NCBI GenBank assembly: GCA_026770585.1
Contig: MU646418.1
Location: forward strand, 719,341 to 757,719
DNA: 38,379 nt
DNA from: Baffinella frigidus
Taxonomy: Eukaryota > Cryptophyceae > Cryptomonadales > Baffinellaceae
Direction of reading: 5' to 3'
Positions 20,201 to 30,104 of this stretch are shown here, in pieces (positions within the stretch are counted from its first letter, which is position 1; every line of letters begins with the position of its first letter). The notes below the pieces were generated by a model. It saw only the letters and a list, made by a program, of their open reading frames with translations, was not told the DNA's origin and ran no database searches. Made by a program: the position numbers and the translations under genes.

Positions 20201-22151
20201 TAGCATAGCATGAAAAGCGATGTTTCGAAATTCGATTCGGTGGAAGGGTACCTCGCCGAATGCCCTAGCTTGGGTGGGAAGGTACCTCGCCAAGATGAGC
20301 CAAGGTGAGCGCCACGTCCCGCTGCACATCCGCGAACACCTTCCCCTCAAACGGCTCCACGTATATCGTCCTGCACCCCCCCCCCCCTTCAGCGCCCAGA
20401 AACGCCCCCCCCCCACTCCACCCCTCAGAACCCCCCCGCAACCAAGCCTCCAACGCAACCTCGAATGCAGAAGACACCCTCGCAGACCTGTGTGTTTTTG
20501 GTGGCACCCTCGCAGCACCTGCACCCCCGCACTTGTCAGGGGGGCGTGTGCCCGTGTGGGACGCTCTCTCCTAGCAGTTGGCTGCCACCTGCGACTCAGC
20601 GAGGACAAGGTCCCTTGTCGGTGGTGCCGCCTGGGGCATCTGGGGATACAGCCCCGTGTAGGATGACTCGAGTGACTTTACACGGGGCTGTATCCAGAGG
20701 GCAGACCTGTCAATGGTGACGTCGCCCTCCGGCACGGCGCTGAGTCTCCGGACTTTCTGCCCGTCTTCGCTCACTTCCAGGTCCGTGTTGTCTCGCGCCG
20801 CTTCAGCAATGTCTTCGATGCTCGCTCCCAGAATCTGCGAACCAAACGCCCCAACCGTCGGTCGCTCTTCTTCTCAGCTTTTATATTGCTCCCAGGGCTG
20901 GATATGAGTGATGCAACAGTGAATGGGTCTGGAACGGTGATCTCGTGAGCAGCGGTGCCCATGCTGCCTCGCATCGTGAAGAGAGCGAGGGGTGGTCGAG
21001 GTTCGAGGGCAGAGAGGGGCAAACAGGGGAGGCTTCAGGGTTTAGGGTTTAGGGTTTCGAGTGTGGGGTTTGGGGTTTGGGGTTTGGGGTTTAGGGTGTA
21101 GGGTGTAGGGTATAGGGTTTAGAGTTTAGGGTCGAGGGTCTAGGGTTTAGGTTTTAGGGTTGAGGGTTAAGGGTTCAGGATTTAGGGTTTAGGGTTCAGG
21201 GTTTAGGGTTTAGGGTTGAGGGTTTAGGGTTCAGGGTGGGTCAGGGTGCACCTTCATGCGGCGGAAGGAAGCGAGGATCTCGATGTTGACAAAGCCAACC
21301 CCGTCCTTCGCGATCTCCGCCTGCCGCACCACTATCTGATTCATGCGCCACCTCCGCGATTTTCGTGAGGCCAAGGGGAAGAAACGGTGCTGAGTTCGTG
21401 GTTGGGCCCCATATTGGCAGTGTCGGGCCCCGTGGCCGACGGCAAGAGGCAGGACGCAAGACTGGACGGCACTCCCGGGCGTTGCCTCTTTCAAGGTCGC
21501 ATCCACGGACGGCCCCTAGCCATCCTGCAACCCCTCGCTACACATCACCTCAGACCTCATATTTATGATAACTCGTATGTTACCTCTCGGCTGATACCGT
21601 GATAAGTTCACAGCTGATAACTCAAACCTGGCCCTCGCCCGCCGCGAACCTCCCAGCCGGCCAACGCCTTCAACTGAATCCTGGCCAGGCATCCAGCGAG
21701 AAAGAGGAGAGGAAGGAGGACCTTGAGGAAGTTGTCTGTGGGGAGGTTGCTGTCCGAAAAGTAGAACTTGACCTGCGCCCCCGCGCAGCACAACGCTCTT
21801 CAGACAGGCGATGCAGGTGCAGGTTGAGGCCCTGGCCAGGCGATGCAGGTGCATGGCCTGAACCGCGGCAGTCTGAGGTGCAGGCCCTGGCGAGGCGTCG
21901 CGGGCGCATGCTCTGCGCCTGTGAATCGAGCAATGTCCCGGTTACTGTGCAGGTCCGTGCGAAGGCTGTGACCTGGCGAGCGATGGCTAGCGGCTTGTCC
22001 TCGTCTCCTTCGAACTTGAGGAAATCCGTGACGTTGATGCGCGGCCCTGCAGGTGAGGATATGACATCATCCAGCCATCGGAGACACAGTTGAGGGCGGT
22101 CCGTTGAAGGGGAGGGGAGTTACGTCCACGCTTGGGAGGCGTGCTCTGCAT
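17267..22151 (-). CDS. SSB: La protein (La motif, RRM1, C-terminal xRRM; 13 exons, 354 aa)
   Basis: Exons in transcript order: 22151-22124, 22046-21973, 21772-21722, 21320-21252, 20834-20707, 20370-20286, 19765-19670, 19267-19172, 18887-18789, 18621-18538, 18184-18056, 17697-17635, 17329-17267 (TGA). Total 1065 nt, in frame throughout. The La motif reads AIARQ|VKFYFSDSNLPTDNFLK, then DGVGFVNIEILASFRRMK and LEVSEDGQKVRR. RRM1 runs from RTIYVEPFEG through VRCVRMVHDF to GGVFIEMASEEQA. A basic Lys/Gln/Arg linker (KRDWKQKQRKQRIEQ) precedes a second RRM (IWVKLTELDTGVS, GPVKYVEMHANNNSAIIRYG). La binds UUU-OH ends of Pol III transcripts and protects them. The end KIPWWKNKSKPREGQF is basic. MQSTPPKRGR is my preferred start. 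An upstream in-frame extension is open and discussed as a finding. LARP7 is the main alternative. Confidence 0.87.
17488..17611 (-). mobile_element. MITE-like element, family C copy 1, in La intron 12
   Basis: The ends GTACAGGGGTACCTCGCTCA and TGAGCGAGGTACCTCTGTAC are near-perfect inverted repeats of about 24 bases (continuing into TAA/TTA). The centre is rich in CCTAGG/GGGCCC palindromes. It is 124 bases and non-coding. A second copy lies at 29984-30104. Confidence 0.85.
19268..19669 (-). repeat. telomere-like array in La intron 7
   Basis: About 350 bases (19295-19640) of GGGTTTGGGG/GGGTTTAGGG variants lie on the plus strand. They fill the intron splitting RRM1 between the exons at 19670-19765 and 19172-19267. 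The La sense strand carries CCCTAAA. Confidence 0.9.
20644..20695 (-). mobile_element. MITE-like hairpin, family B copy 2, in La intron 5
   Basis: GGATACAGCCCCGTGTA at the left and TACACGGGGCTGTATCC at the right are perfect 17-base inverted repeats around GGATGACTCGAGTGACTT. It lies in the intron that begins at 20706, 11 bases from the La exon 5 donor. Related cores occur at 5511-5556 and 29711-29772. Confidence 0.8.
20835..21251 (-). repeat. telomere-like array in La intron 4
   Basis: Positions 21033-21238 consist of GGGTTTAGGG-type units on the plus strand, CCCTAAA on the La sense strand. The rest of the intron (20835-21030) shows no recognised element. Confidence 0.88.
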
Positions 22152-22306
22152 GCTGGCCCAGAGATACACCAGCGGCGATTCGATGACCCCGCCCAGGTAC
22201 CGCGCCAGCTTGCCCGGAGCAGCAAGCGCCGACGTTCCCCAGCTGCTCACTTCGTAGAGGACCTGATAAAGGCAGGGGCCATGAGCGAGACCACATCTCA
22301 TCACCA

Positions 22307-22708
22307 TTACTGCAGCCCTCTCTGCCAGGAAGTTTGTTTATTCTCTCTCAGGAGGTCCTGAGGAGATCCATGCGAGATCCCGAAAGGGACCCAATGCTCT
22401 GTCTGGCCGAAAGGGCTTGCAGTAATGCTGGTGAGGCCATACGAAGAGAGGGCACACACCACCCCGATAGCACTGCTCCAGCTCCAGAGACGTGATCGCT
22501 TGGCGGGCTTCATGATCTCTTCCGCTGCGCGGGTGCCCTCTTCCTGTTCCAGGGCACGTTTCATGCCCCGCGTCCGTGGGGCGCCACCCCGGATCCGCAG
22601 CATGCAGTGGGCGGGGCCGTAAAGGGAGAGAGATGATGATCCCGTGCTGCCATGCGCAAGGAAAACGACCAGGAGCGCCCACAAGGCGCAGGCGAAGGTC
22701 CCTCGCAT
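22307..22708 (-). CDS. small membrane or secreted protein with signal peptide and LRIRGG motif (133 aa), unrecognised
   Basis: An uninterrupted frame runs from ATG at 22708 to TAA at 22307. Residues 1-20 (MRGTFACALWALLVVFLAHG) have the Arg-plus-hydrophobic form of a signal peptide or signal anchor. Soon after comes CMLRIRGGAPRTRGMKR. A strongly charged segment follows, then a second hydrophobic stretch (SAIGVVCALSSYGLTSITA) at about residues 80-98. I do not recognise a family. LRxRGG shortly after a signal peptide resembles a motif I associate with secretory proteins of some secondary-plastid algae, which is a recollection and not proof. A GT donor after TEHW would allow splicing in phase 0 to the open frame at 22283 (VLYEVSSWGTSALAAPGKLA), which runs on into the La start. 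It diverges from the TRM11 gene at 22955. Confidence 0.5.
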   Translation of the reverse strand: MRGTFACALWALLVVFLAHGSTGSSSLSLYGPAHCMLRIRGGAPRTRGMKRALEQEEGTRAAEEIMKPAKRSRLWSWSSAIGVVCALSSYGLTSITASPFGQTEHWVPFGISHGSPQDLLRENKQTSWQRGLQ

Positions 22709-22954
22709 TTCCCGGATCCTGAACAAAAGATCCACCCTGGAGGGACCTTGCGGCCAAATGCCGAATAACCCTTTATCGCAAAAGTTGACAGTATTTGTGC
22801 CACTAAAATATTGATAGACCTTTTTGTACCAGATCTATTCATCACGGGGCCGCCGGATCACCGCCACATCTCGGGGGTTGACTTAAGAATGCTCAAAATA
22901 CCATAATGTTCCATCCAGGGTGGGACAGGCAAGAGCTGGCGTGTGGGGGAAGAG

Positions 22955-25900
22955 ATGGGCGACAGTGTTGTCACGCTGCTTGTGCTCACATCTGGGCGGG
23001 ACCCTGCCCTCGCCGCGATGGAGCTCGGGGCCGTCTGCAGCATGGCTGGATCGCGCCTGCTGGACTGGCGGTCAACTGGCAGGATCCTGGATCCCGGGTC
23101 CGAACAAGCTCTCTGCCAGCGCTTTCACCCGTGCCTACTGTCGTGCCGTTTTGCTGCTGTAGGAATGTCAGGCGGAGTCGATCAAGTCAGTGCGACCGAA
23201 AATGCGCTCGGGGCTGCTCTCGGGCGCTGTGTCCTCACGCGTGCGGCATACACCGACGTTGTTGAAGGATCTAGCTTGAAAAACGTGGCGGCAAATGGTG
23301 CGGCCGAGCCAGACAGATTTGTGCTCGTAGGCCGCAGAATGACGCCGAAGCAGGAGAAGCTGCTTCGCCGCAAAGTATGGGCAGGCGGGGAAACAGCCGA
23401 AGGTGGAGGTGGGGAGTCTGGAGACGACGCAGGCCAGGTCGGCAAACAGCATGTGGTGGTCGACATGCGGGGGCTAGCGGGTGGTTTGGAGGCTTCGTGC
23501 GCGGGGCACTCGTGGTTCTCCGGGCGGGTTTTCGCGCGCGGTGGGAATCGCGAAGCGACGCGTCGCGCCACGAAGCGAGACCACGACGCGAGTGCGGGAT
23601 GCAGCGAGGGGGCGGACGCGATTTCTCGAGGTGACGCGACTGAGGGCACCACTCGGATGGACGGGATCCGGGCGTGGATGACGAGCAACTGCGCGCAAGT
23701 GGGGCCAGGCCACTCGGTGATCGATCCCTTCGCTGGCACCGGCGCGATGCTCGCCGCTGCTCGCGACCTCGGCGCCTCTCTCGTGGTACGCCCTACTCCG
23801 CTGGTCCCACTCCTCTGCTCCCACTCTTCTGCTCCCACTTCTCTGCTCCCACTCCTCGGTTCCCACTTCTCTGCTCCCACTCCTCTGGGTCCACTCCTCT
23901 GCTCCACACACAGCTGCCTCGACTTACGAAGGCTTAATCCGGGGACATGTTTAATTAAAATAAAATGGATCCCTATTTGTTCATAGGAGTTAGACGAAGG
24001 TCAATTGGGGCCCTAAATCAATTTGATTAGGGCCAGAATCCGGTTTGATAGGACTTTTTCTTTCAAATTAAACATGTTCCCGGATGAGGCTGCACTCGGG
24101 ACATTCTCCTGTGCCACACCGCCTTGCGATCGACTGCCAGCGGTTGACGCGACTGACTCGCCATGCCATGCACCTACAGCTGGGCTCGGACGTGGTGCAC
24201 AGCTCAGGGGCAACGATCGTCAGCGATCTCGTGGGTGCTCCCGTCTGGAGAGGACCCTTCGACGCGGTGCAAGCCTGGCCCCCGATGCGGAAACCTGTCG
24301 GGATACACCCTAAATCTAACTTAACCTGGACCCTGAACAAATCAAAATCTTCACCCTGAGGAACGATTATATGTCATTTTAATTCGTGAAATACGTGATT
24401 CAACGTCACTTATTGACTTTCGAATCGGGGCAGATTTTCTTGGAAAACGCAACGTTTAAGCCATAAAAAAAAATTGAGACCGTGGATCTTTCAAAGGTGC
24501 AAGGGAATCGTGTCGAGACGTTGTTTGAATTTTTCATTTGCGTTGGGAAAGCTCAACACAGTTCAATAAAAAACTCGACGTTTCATCAGGTTTCACATAA
24601 TTCGAGCTCTCAAAGTGACCGTAAAACGTTTTAGGGTGACTTTGAATTAAGAATTATGTATTTGTCGACACAAAGAATCCGGCATGAGCCCTAAAAAATC
24701 AAACTACAAAATCCAAACCCCCAAACCCTGTGAACCCTCAAACCCCAAACCCTGAACTCTACACCCTGAATCCCAATCCCGCCAACCATTCAATCCTGAA
24801 CCCCAAACCCTAATCCATAAGCCCTGAACACCCAAAACTGAACCCTGGTCCCTAAACCTTCAACCTAAACCCTCAAATCTAAACATCAACCCTAAACCCC
24901 AAAACCGAACACCCACACCCAAAACACTCAACACTAAAACCAAATCCTTTGAAACACAAAAAAACTAAACCCCAAAACCTAACACCCAAACACTAAACAC
25001 TAAACACTGAACACTTGACCTTGAAACCTAAACTCTCAACACTAAACACTAAAACCCAAATCCTAAACTAACCGCAAACCATCAACCCCAAAACTCCAAT
25101 CCCTAGCCTATACACGCTGAATCCCAAACCCGCTAACAATCCCATCATAAACCCCAAACTCAACACGCTGATTAAAAAAACCACGCTGAATTCAAAACCT
25201 CACCCTGAACCGTAAACACCCTAAACCATAAACCCTAAACCCTGAACCCTAAACCCAAACCCTAAACTCTACACCTAACACCTAACAACTAAATCCTGAA
25301 AAAACAAAACTTAACACTAAACAATAAGCACTGGACACAAAACATTACACCCTTATCACTAAACCCTAACACACAAATCCTACGAATCCTACGGTACACT
25401 ACACAAACCCTCGCTGAATCACAAGCCTTCCAATCCTTGACCTCCAACCCTGGGATATTAGCCTTGAAGCATCAATTCTAAGCCCTAAACTCTTACCCTG
25501 AACCCTAAACCATAAACCATGAACCATGAACCATAAATCCTAAACCCTACACCCTGAACCCTAAACCCTACACCCTGAACCCTAAACCCTGAACCCTGAA
25601 CCCCAAACCCTAAACTCTGACCCCTGCACCCTGAACACTGAACAAAGAACACTGAACCCCCAACCCCAAACCCCAAACTCAAAACCCTTAACCCTAAACC
25701 CTAAACCCTAAACTCTGAACCCTACACCCTAAACCCTAATCACTGGACACTGAACACTGAACACTAAACACTTAACACTAAACACTAAACACTAAACACT
25801 GAACCTAAACCCTAAACTCTAATCCCGAATCCCTGAACCCTAAATTAAAACCCCTACACCATCAACCCTTGATCCTGAACCCTAAACCCTAAACCCAGAA

Positions 25901-28900
25901 CCCCAAACCCTAAACCCTACACCCTCAACCCCAAACCTTAAACCCGAAACCCAAAACCCGAAACCCGAAACCCGAAACCCGAAACCCGAAACCCGAAACC
26001 CAAAACCCTAAAACCTAAACCATAAATCCTGAACCCTTAACCCTAAACCCTAAACCCTAAACCCTAAACCCTGAACCCTAAACCCTTATCCTAAACTCTA
26101 AACCCCAAACCCCAAACCCCCAACCCTAAACCCTTAACCCTAAACCCCAAACCCTATACCCTAAATCCTACACCCTAAACCCTAAACCCTAAACCCCAAA
26201 CCCTAAACCCTTAACCCTCAACACCAAACCCTAAACACTGAACACTGAACACTGAACACTGAACACTGAACACTGAACACTGAACACTGAACACTGAACC
26301 CCCTAAACCTGAACCCTAAACTCTAAACCCTAAACCCTGAACCCTAAACCTTAAACCCTTAACCCTATACCCTAAACCCTAAACCCTATACCCTAAACCC
26401 TAAACCCTAAACCCGAACCTCTGAACCCCAAACCCCAAACCCTAAACACTAAACACTAAACCCTACACACCAAACCATAAACCGTCAACCCACAACCCTG
26501 CACCATGAACCCTGAATCCTCAACCCTAAATCCCAAACTCCAAACCCCAAACCCTAAACCCTGAACCTTTAACCCTCATCCCTAATCCCTCAACGCAAAC
26601 CCTCAAACCTCAACACCACATCCTAATTCCTACACACTGCACCCTAAAACCCCAACCCCAAACCCAAATCCGAAATCCTCAAACCTAAACCCCAAACCTT
26701 GCACCCTCCACCTGAAAACCTAAACCCTGAACCATCAATCCTCAACCCTGAACCCTTCACCCTAAACCCCAACCTCTACACGCTGCATCCCAAACCCTCT
26801 GATCCTCAAACCCCAACACCAAATCCCAACCCCTAAACCCCAAACCCTAAACTCTAAACCGTAAACCCCAAACCCTTACCCCCAAAGCTTCAACGCAGGT
26901 GGTGTGTGACCCGCCGTACGGACGGCGAGCAGAGCAGGTGGGTGGGTGCGGCGCCGCAATCCTCACAGCGCTTCTCGCCTGGAGCGCGCGCGTGCTGGTG
27001 TTGCAGGGGCGCGTGGCGTTCTGGTGGTGGGAGGAGGCGGCGGGCGCGGCTGCCGAGACCGTCGCAACCATCCTCCGAGAGAACGCGCTTGATCAGGACT
27101 TGCGGCTCGTCGGGTGGGCGGGGGACGATGCGGGGATGGGGGGGCACCTGCGGGAGGTGGCGTGGCGGAGGTGCCTGATGGTGTGCGAGCGCCACGCGCC
27201 CCCTCCCGCGGGGCGGTGCTGCGGCGTGGTGCGCGCGCCCTGGCCCGCGGGGCTGCGCGGCCCCTTCGTCAAGGACGCGGACGCTGCGGGGGGCGGGCCC
27301 AGCGAGGGGGCGGGTCCGGCGTTCGCGGCGGCGTGGCGCGGGGACGTGGCGATGCTCAGGGAGATGGTCGTGACGCTGCGAGGGGCTGCGGAGGGGGGGG
27401 TGCAGGTGCTTGATGCGCCTGATGAGCAAGGACGCAGGCCTCTGTTGTTCGCTGCTGGTCAATACCCCCCCACTTCGTGTCCGCTCGCACCTACTTTTTG
27501 TACGCCCCTTTCCGGTCCAAACTCCCGCCCTGGCAGGCCGAGTGTTTTTGTGTTTCCAATCACTGGCGCTGCCTGGAGAGCGAGGGGGGTACACCGCCCT
27601 TTTGCATGATGGTGTGAGCTTGACTCGGTCGTATCCTATGCTCGTTGAATGACGCGCCATGCTCGCTCGTGGGTGGCAGGGTACGGCAAAGTGGAGGCCG
27701 TGGAGCTGCTGTGCGACGAGGCGGGCGCGGCAGTGGACGCCGGGGCAGGCACCGAGCACGGCACCGCCTTGATGCGCGCCGCCCGCTTCGGACATGCGCC
27801 CGCGGTTCAGGCGCTGCTCGCACGCAGAGCGGATCCCCGCGCCACTGACTGCCAAGGTGCGCACCCCACCTCTCAAAGACATGTTTTTTTTGAACGGACA
27901 CGGCCGCTGTGTGTGCACGCCCGCCGAGGCTGTGTCTAGGCGGGACCTAGAGCGGTGTGTTTCGCGCAGCGAGGCAGGTGCGGGATGCTTCGTTCATGTC
28001 AGGACGGAGTCCTGGGACGGGTCGGGTAAGGAGACCGGGTGTCTTGTGTATCCGGGTGAGATCCTTGCTCGAGGTGGGCCCATCCCAGGACTCAGTCCTG
28101 ACAGGTGGCGATGAGTGGTGGGTGGCAGGCACGAGCGCGACAAACCTCGCGGCAATGTTTGGACATTTGGCCGTGCTTCAAGTCCTCCCTCGAAGCATCG
28201 TCGGCGCGTCACACCTCACCGCCGCTACTCCTCTCCACCACGTCTGCACCCTCATGCCCACCACACGAGAACGCTAGAGGGGCCTGCTTATATGTGGGGG
28301 GGGGGGGTTGTGAATATATGTACCAGGATAAGGTAAAGTAACCTCGTGCCCGGCACGTGCCACTCCACCGCCGCTACTCCTCTCCACCACGTCAGCACCC
28401 TCATGCCCAGCTCTGCATCTTTTAATCCGGGTTCCGCATTGAATATTGTCAGATACGCTGTGTACTGGAAGGTGTTTACGGAGTCCCGACTGAACGTAGT
28501 CAATCAGGATCCGCTACTCCTCTCCACCAAATCAGCACCCTCGTGCCCACCTCTGCATCTGTCAATCAGGGCTCTTCCAGACCCAGCACCAGTGCCCCCA
28601 TACTGTTAGATGTTCTGACTACTGGCGCGTGTTTACGGAGTCCTGGTCTGAACGTAGTCAATCAGAAGCCCGGATTAATAGAGCAGCGCTAAGATTTCGC
28701 GATGCTCCCGGACGATGTCCCGCTGTAAGTGCAACGCGACAATGCCCTGCCAGGACCTGCAGGCTGATTTCTGAGGTGGCTTGGCAGGCCGCGCAGTGGG
28801 GAATGACCAAGTGCATCTCCCTCATCCTCGACGCGGCAGAGGCCCTGGCCCTCGCGCCGGCCGCGCCCACGGCCTCGCCGCCACTACCGGCTAGCGCCGG

Positions 28901-29390
28901 GAGCACGTCGCTCGAGCAGCTGGTCAATGCGCAGGGTGCCCCGCGCAGGTAGGAGCACCGCCCCCCCCCTTCCCCTCGTGTACAGCACCCTGGTTGCGGA
29001 GGTTGTGAGAGGTGACGCAGGCTGACAGACCGGTCACCTGAAGAGGGGTGTTGCAGTGTCCGTCTATGTTGGGAGCATGACGGAAGAGACCTGCTTGATC
29101 CACGACGTTTCCCCCTGCTGTGCTCCAGCGTTCTCGAGTGCTACGCTTCTCTCTCGCTCCCTCTCTCTATCTCACCTGAAAGACCTAAATGGCTGCTCGG
29201 TGGCAGGCGGACTGCGCTGCACTTGGCCGCGCGCTTCGGGCATGCCGAGTGCTGCGCGCTCCTGCTCGCCCGCGGGGCGGACGCGTCCCTCTGTGATGCC
29301 GACGCCGCGACGCCTCTCGATGTCGCGAGGGCCTCCCTCAGGCCCCTGTGCGTCCAAGTCCTCGAGCAGGCGAGCGGGCCGGTAGACTGA
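22955..29390 (+). CDS. TRM11: Trm11-like tRNA (guanine-N2) methyltransferase fused to C-terminal ankyrin repeats
   Basis: Exons supported: 22955-23785, 24180-24266, 26899-27457, 27680-27856, 28129-28181, about 28776-28948, 29207-29390 (TGA). The first exon has an N-terminal segment like Trm11 (TLLVLTSGRDPALAAMEL; RCVLTRAAYTDVVEG), WFSGRV, then methyltransferase motif I DPFAGTGAMLAAARDLGA. Later exons give VVCDPPYGRRAE (motif IV DPPY catalytic loop) and LRLVGWAG...GHLREVAWRRCLMVCER, the Trm11 C-terminal region. Trm11 with Trm112 makes m2G10 in tRNA. Without a stop the frame continues into ankyrin-type repeats: WRGDVAMLREM, GRRPLLFAAGYGKVEAVELL, GTALMRAARFGHAPAVQALL, ATNLAAMFGHLAVLQ, AAQWGMTKCISLIL, RTALHLAARFGHAECCALLL. 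The 28181-28776 interval may hide another exon. The start could lie upstream in an unseen exon. Confidence 0.83.
23930..24086 (+). mobile_element. inverted-repeat element with nested hairpin in TRM11-ANK intron 1
   Basis: The left end AATCCGGGGACATGTTTAAT pairs with ATTAAACATGTTCCCGGAT at the right, about 155 bases apart. Inside lies a perfect palindromic hairpin GGCCCTAAATC(AATT)TGATTAGGGCC-type segment at about 24009-24034, plus an internal ATCCGG copy. It is AT-rich relative to flanks and non-coding. Confidence 0.8.
24267..26898 (+). repeat. 2.2-kb telomere-like array in TRM11-ANK intron 2
   Basis: The intron separates FDA from VVCDPPYG in the catalytic motif. From about 24690 to 26885 it is an essentially continuous series of CCCTAAA variants on the sense strand, with homogeneous sub-arrays of CCCGAAA (25941-26000) and CACTGAA (26235-26298). 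The first 420 bases (24267-24690) are AT-rich and unique-looking. Confidence 0.92.
28000..28107 (+). mobile_element. terminal-inverted-repeat element in TRM11-ANK intron 4
   Basis: The left end GTCAGGACGGAGTCCTGGGA and right end TCCCAGGACTCAGTCCTGAC match as inverted repeats over about 24 bases with two mismatches. Each end contains its own small palindrome (GGACxxAGTCC). The element is about 105 bases and ends 22 bases before the acceptor at 28128. Confidence 0.8.
28222..28675 (+). repeat. tandem repeat of about 145 bases, three partial units, in TRM11-ANK intron 5
   Basis: CCGCTACTCCTCTCCACCA recurs at 28222, 28371 and 28511 (spacing about 149 and 140). Each is followed by CAGCACCCTC/CTGCACCCTC. 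GTGTTTACGGAGTCC and TGAACGTAGTCAATCAG recur near 28468-28506 and 28627-28665. The units are diverged and non-coding. Confidence 0.8.
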
Positions 29391-29710
29391 TGGCCCCTAC
29401 TCTACGAGATGGCTTGGGTTGGAATGGTGGGGTGCAGGGTGTGAGTACTACTGTAGTGCAGAGCCCAGGCGCGTTTGATGATGTGTAACCCCCCTTTACT
29501 CCAACACAGCTTCACACGCTATGAAGGGAACAATAAAATAATGGTGAAAAGCACGCCGTGGCGTGTCTCGAATCGGACCGCTCTTCCGGAAGCACAGCGG
29601 CAGGTTGTAAGGGCACCGTGCGTCCTTAGGTGCCCTTAGAGTCTAGATGCCCAGACAGGTCTGCTGGCAGGGTTTGTTGTCTGGGGGCGAGTGCGTCCGA
29701 GTGGCACCAT

Positions 29711-29772
29711 CTGGTGATACTACCCCGTGTAGGATGACCGGAGTGACTGTGTAAAGTCACTCCGGTGATCCG
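29711..29772 (+). mobile_element. MITE-like element, family B copy 3
   Basis: CTGGTGATACTACCCCGTGT followed by AGGATGACCGGAGTGACT shares the family B core. AGTCACTCCGGTGATC at the right pairs with GATGACCGGAGTGACT. This copy is intergenic and its ends have diverged from the perfect hairpin at 20644-20695. Confidence 0.65.
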
Positions 29773-29983
29773 ATCGCCCGAGCGGAGCCCTTCCGCCAGA
29801 CACCAGGGAGGAGCGCCAGTTCCGTGCCTGCACCCAACAACCAAGTGTCGCGGCATCAGCGCTGACACTCATCCGGGCGGAGCAGCAAGCGAAGCTTCTC
29901 AGAGAGTAGGGGTCCCTTCTGCCTGGAGGGGCAAGCAGGTATGTCATATTTGAGCCCAAGCTGGTCGCAGGCCCCTACTTGGA

Positions 29984-30104
29984 TGCAGGGGTACCACGCT
30001 CATAGAAAACGTCCACCCCCTGGGACAAACACAGGGCCCTGAGCATAGGACTACTGTTAGGTCCTATGGGGTAGTGTTTTGTTGTGAGCGAGGTATCCTT
30101 GTAC
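29984..30104 (+). mobile_element. MITE-like element, family C copy 2
   Basis: The left end CAGGGGTACCACGCTCATAG and right end GTTGTGAGCGAGGTATCCTT form imperfect inverted repeats. The centre AGGGCCCTGAGCATAGG is shared with the copy at 17488-17611. It is intergenic. Confidence 0.75.

Noticed and set aside
23182-23911. Minus-strand frame of 241 codons with E-V-G-A-E-E-W repeats
   Set aside because: It opposes the Trm11 exon and a TCCCACTCCTCTGC-type repeat after it. The plus strand carries the recognised motifs.
24690-26885. True telomere or subtelomere
   Set aside because: The array lies between two coding exons of one gene, is heavily degenerate and is not at a sequence end. The right window edge also ends in repeat but within AP-4 mu intron 3.
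26890-27918. Minus-strand frame of 342 codons
   Set aside because: It opposes the DPPY-containing Trm11 and ankyrin exons. High GC keeps the antisense frame open.
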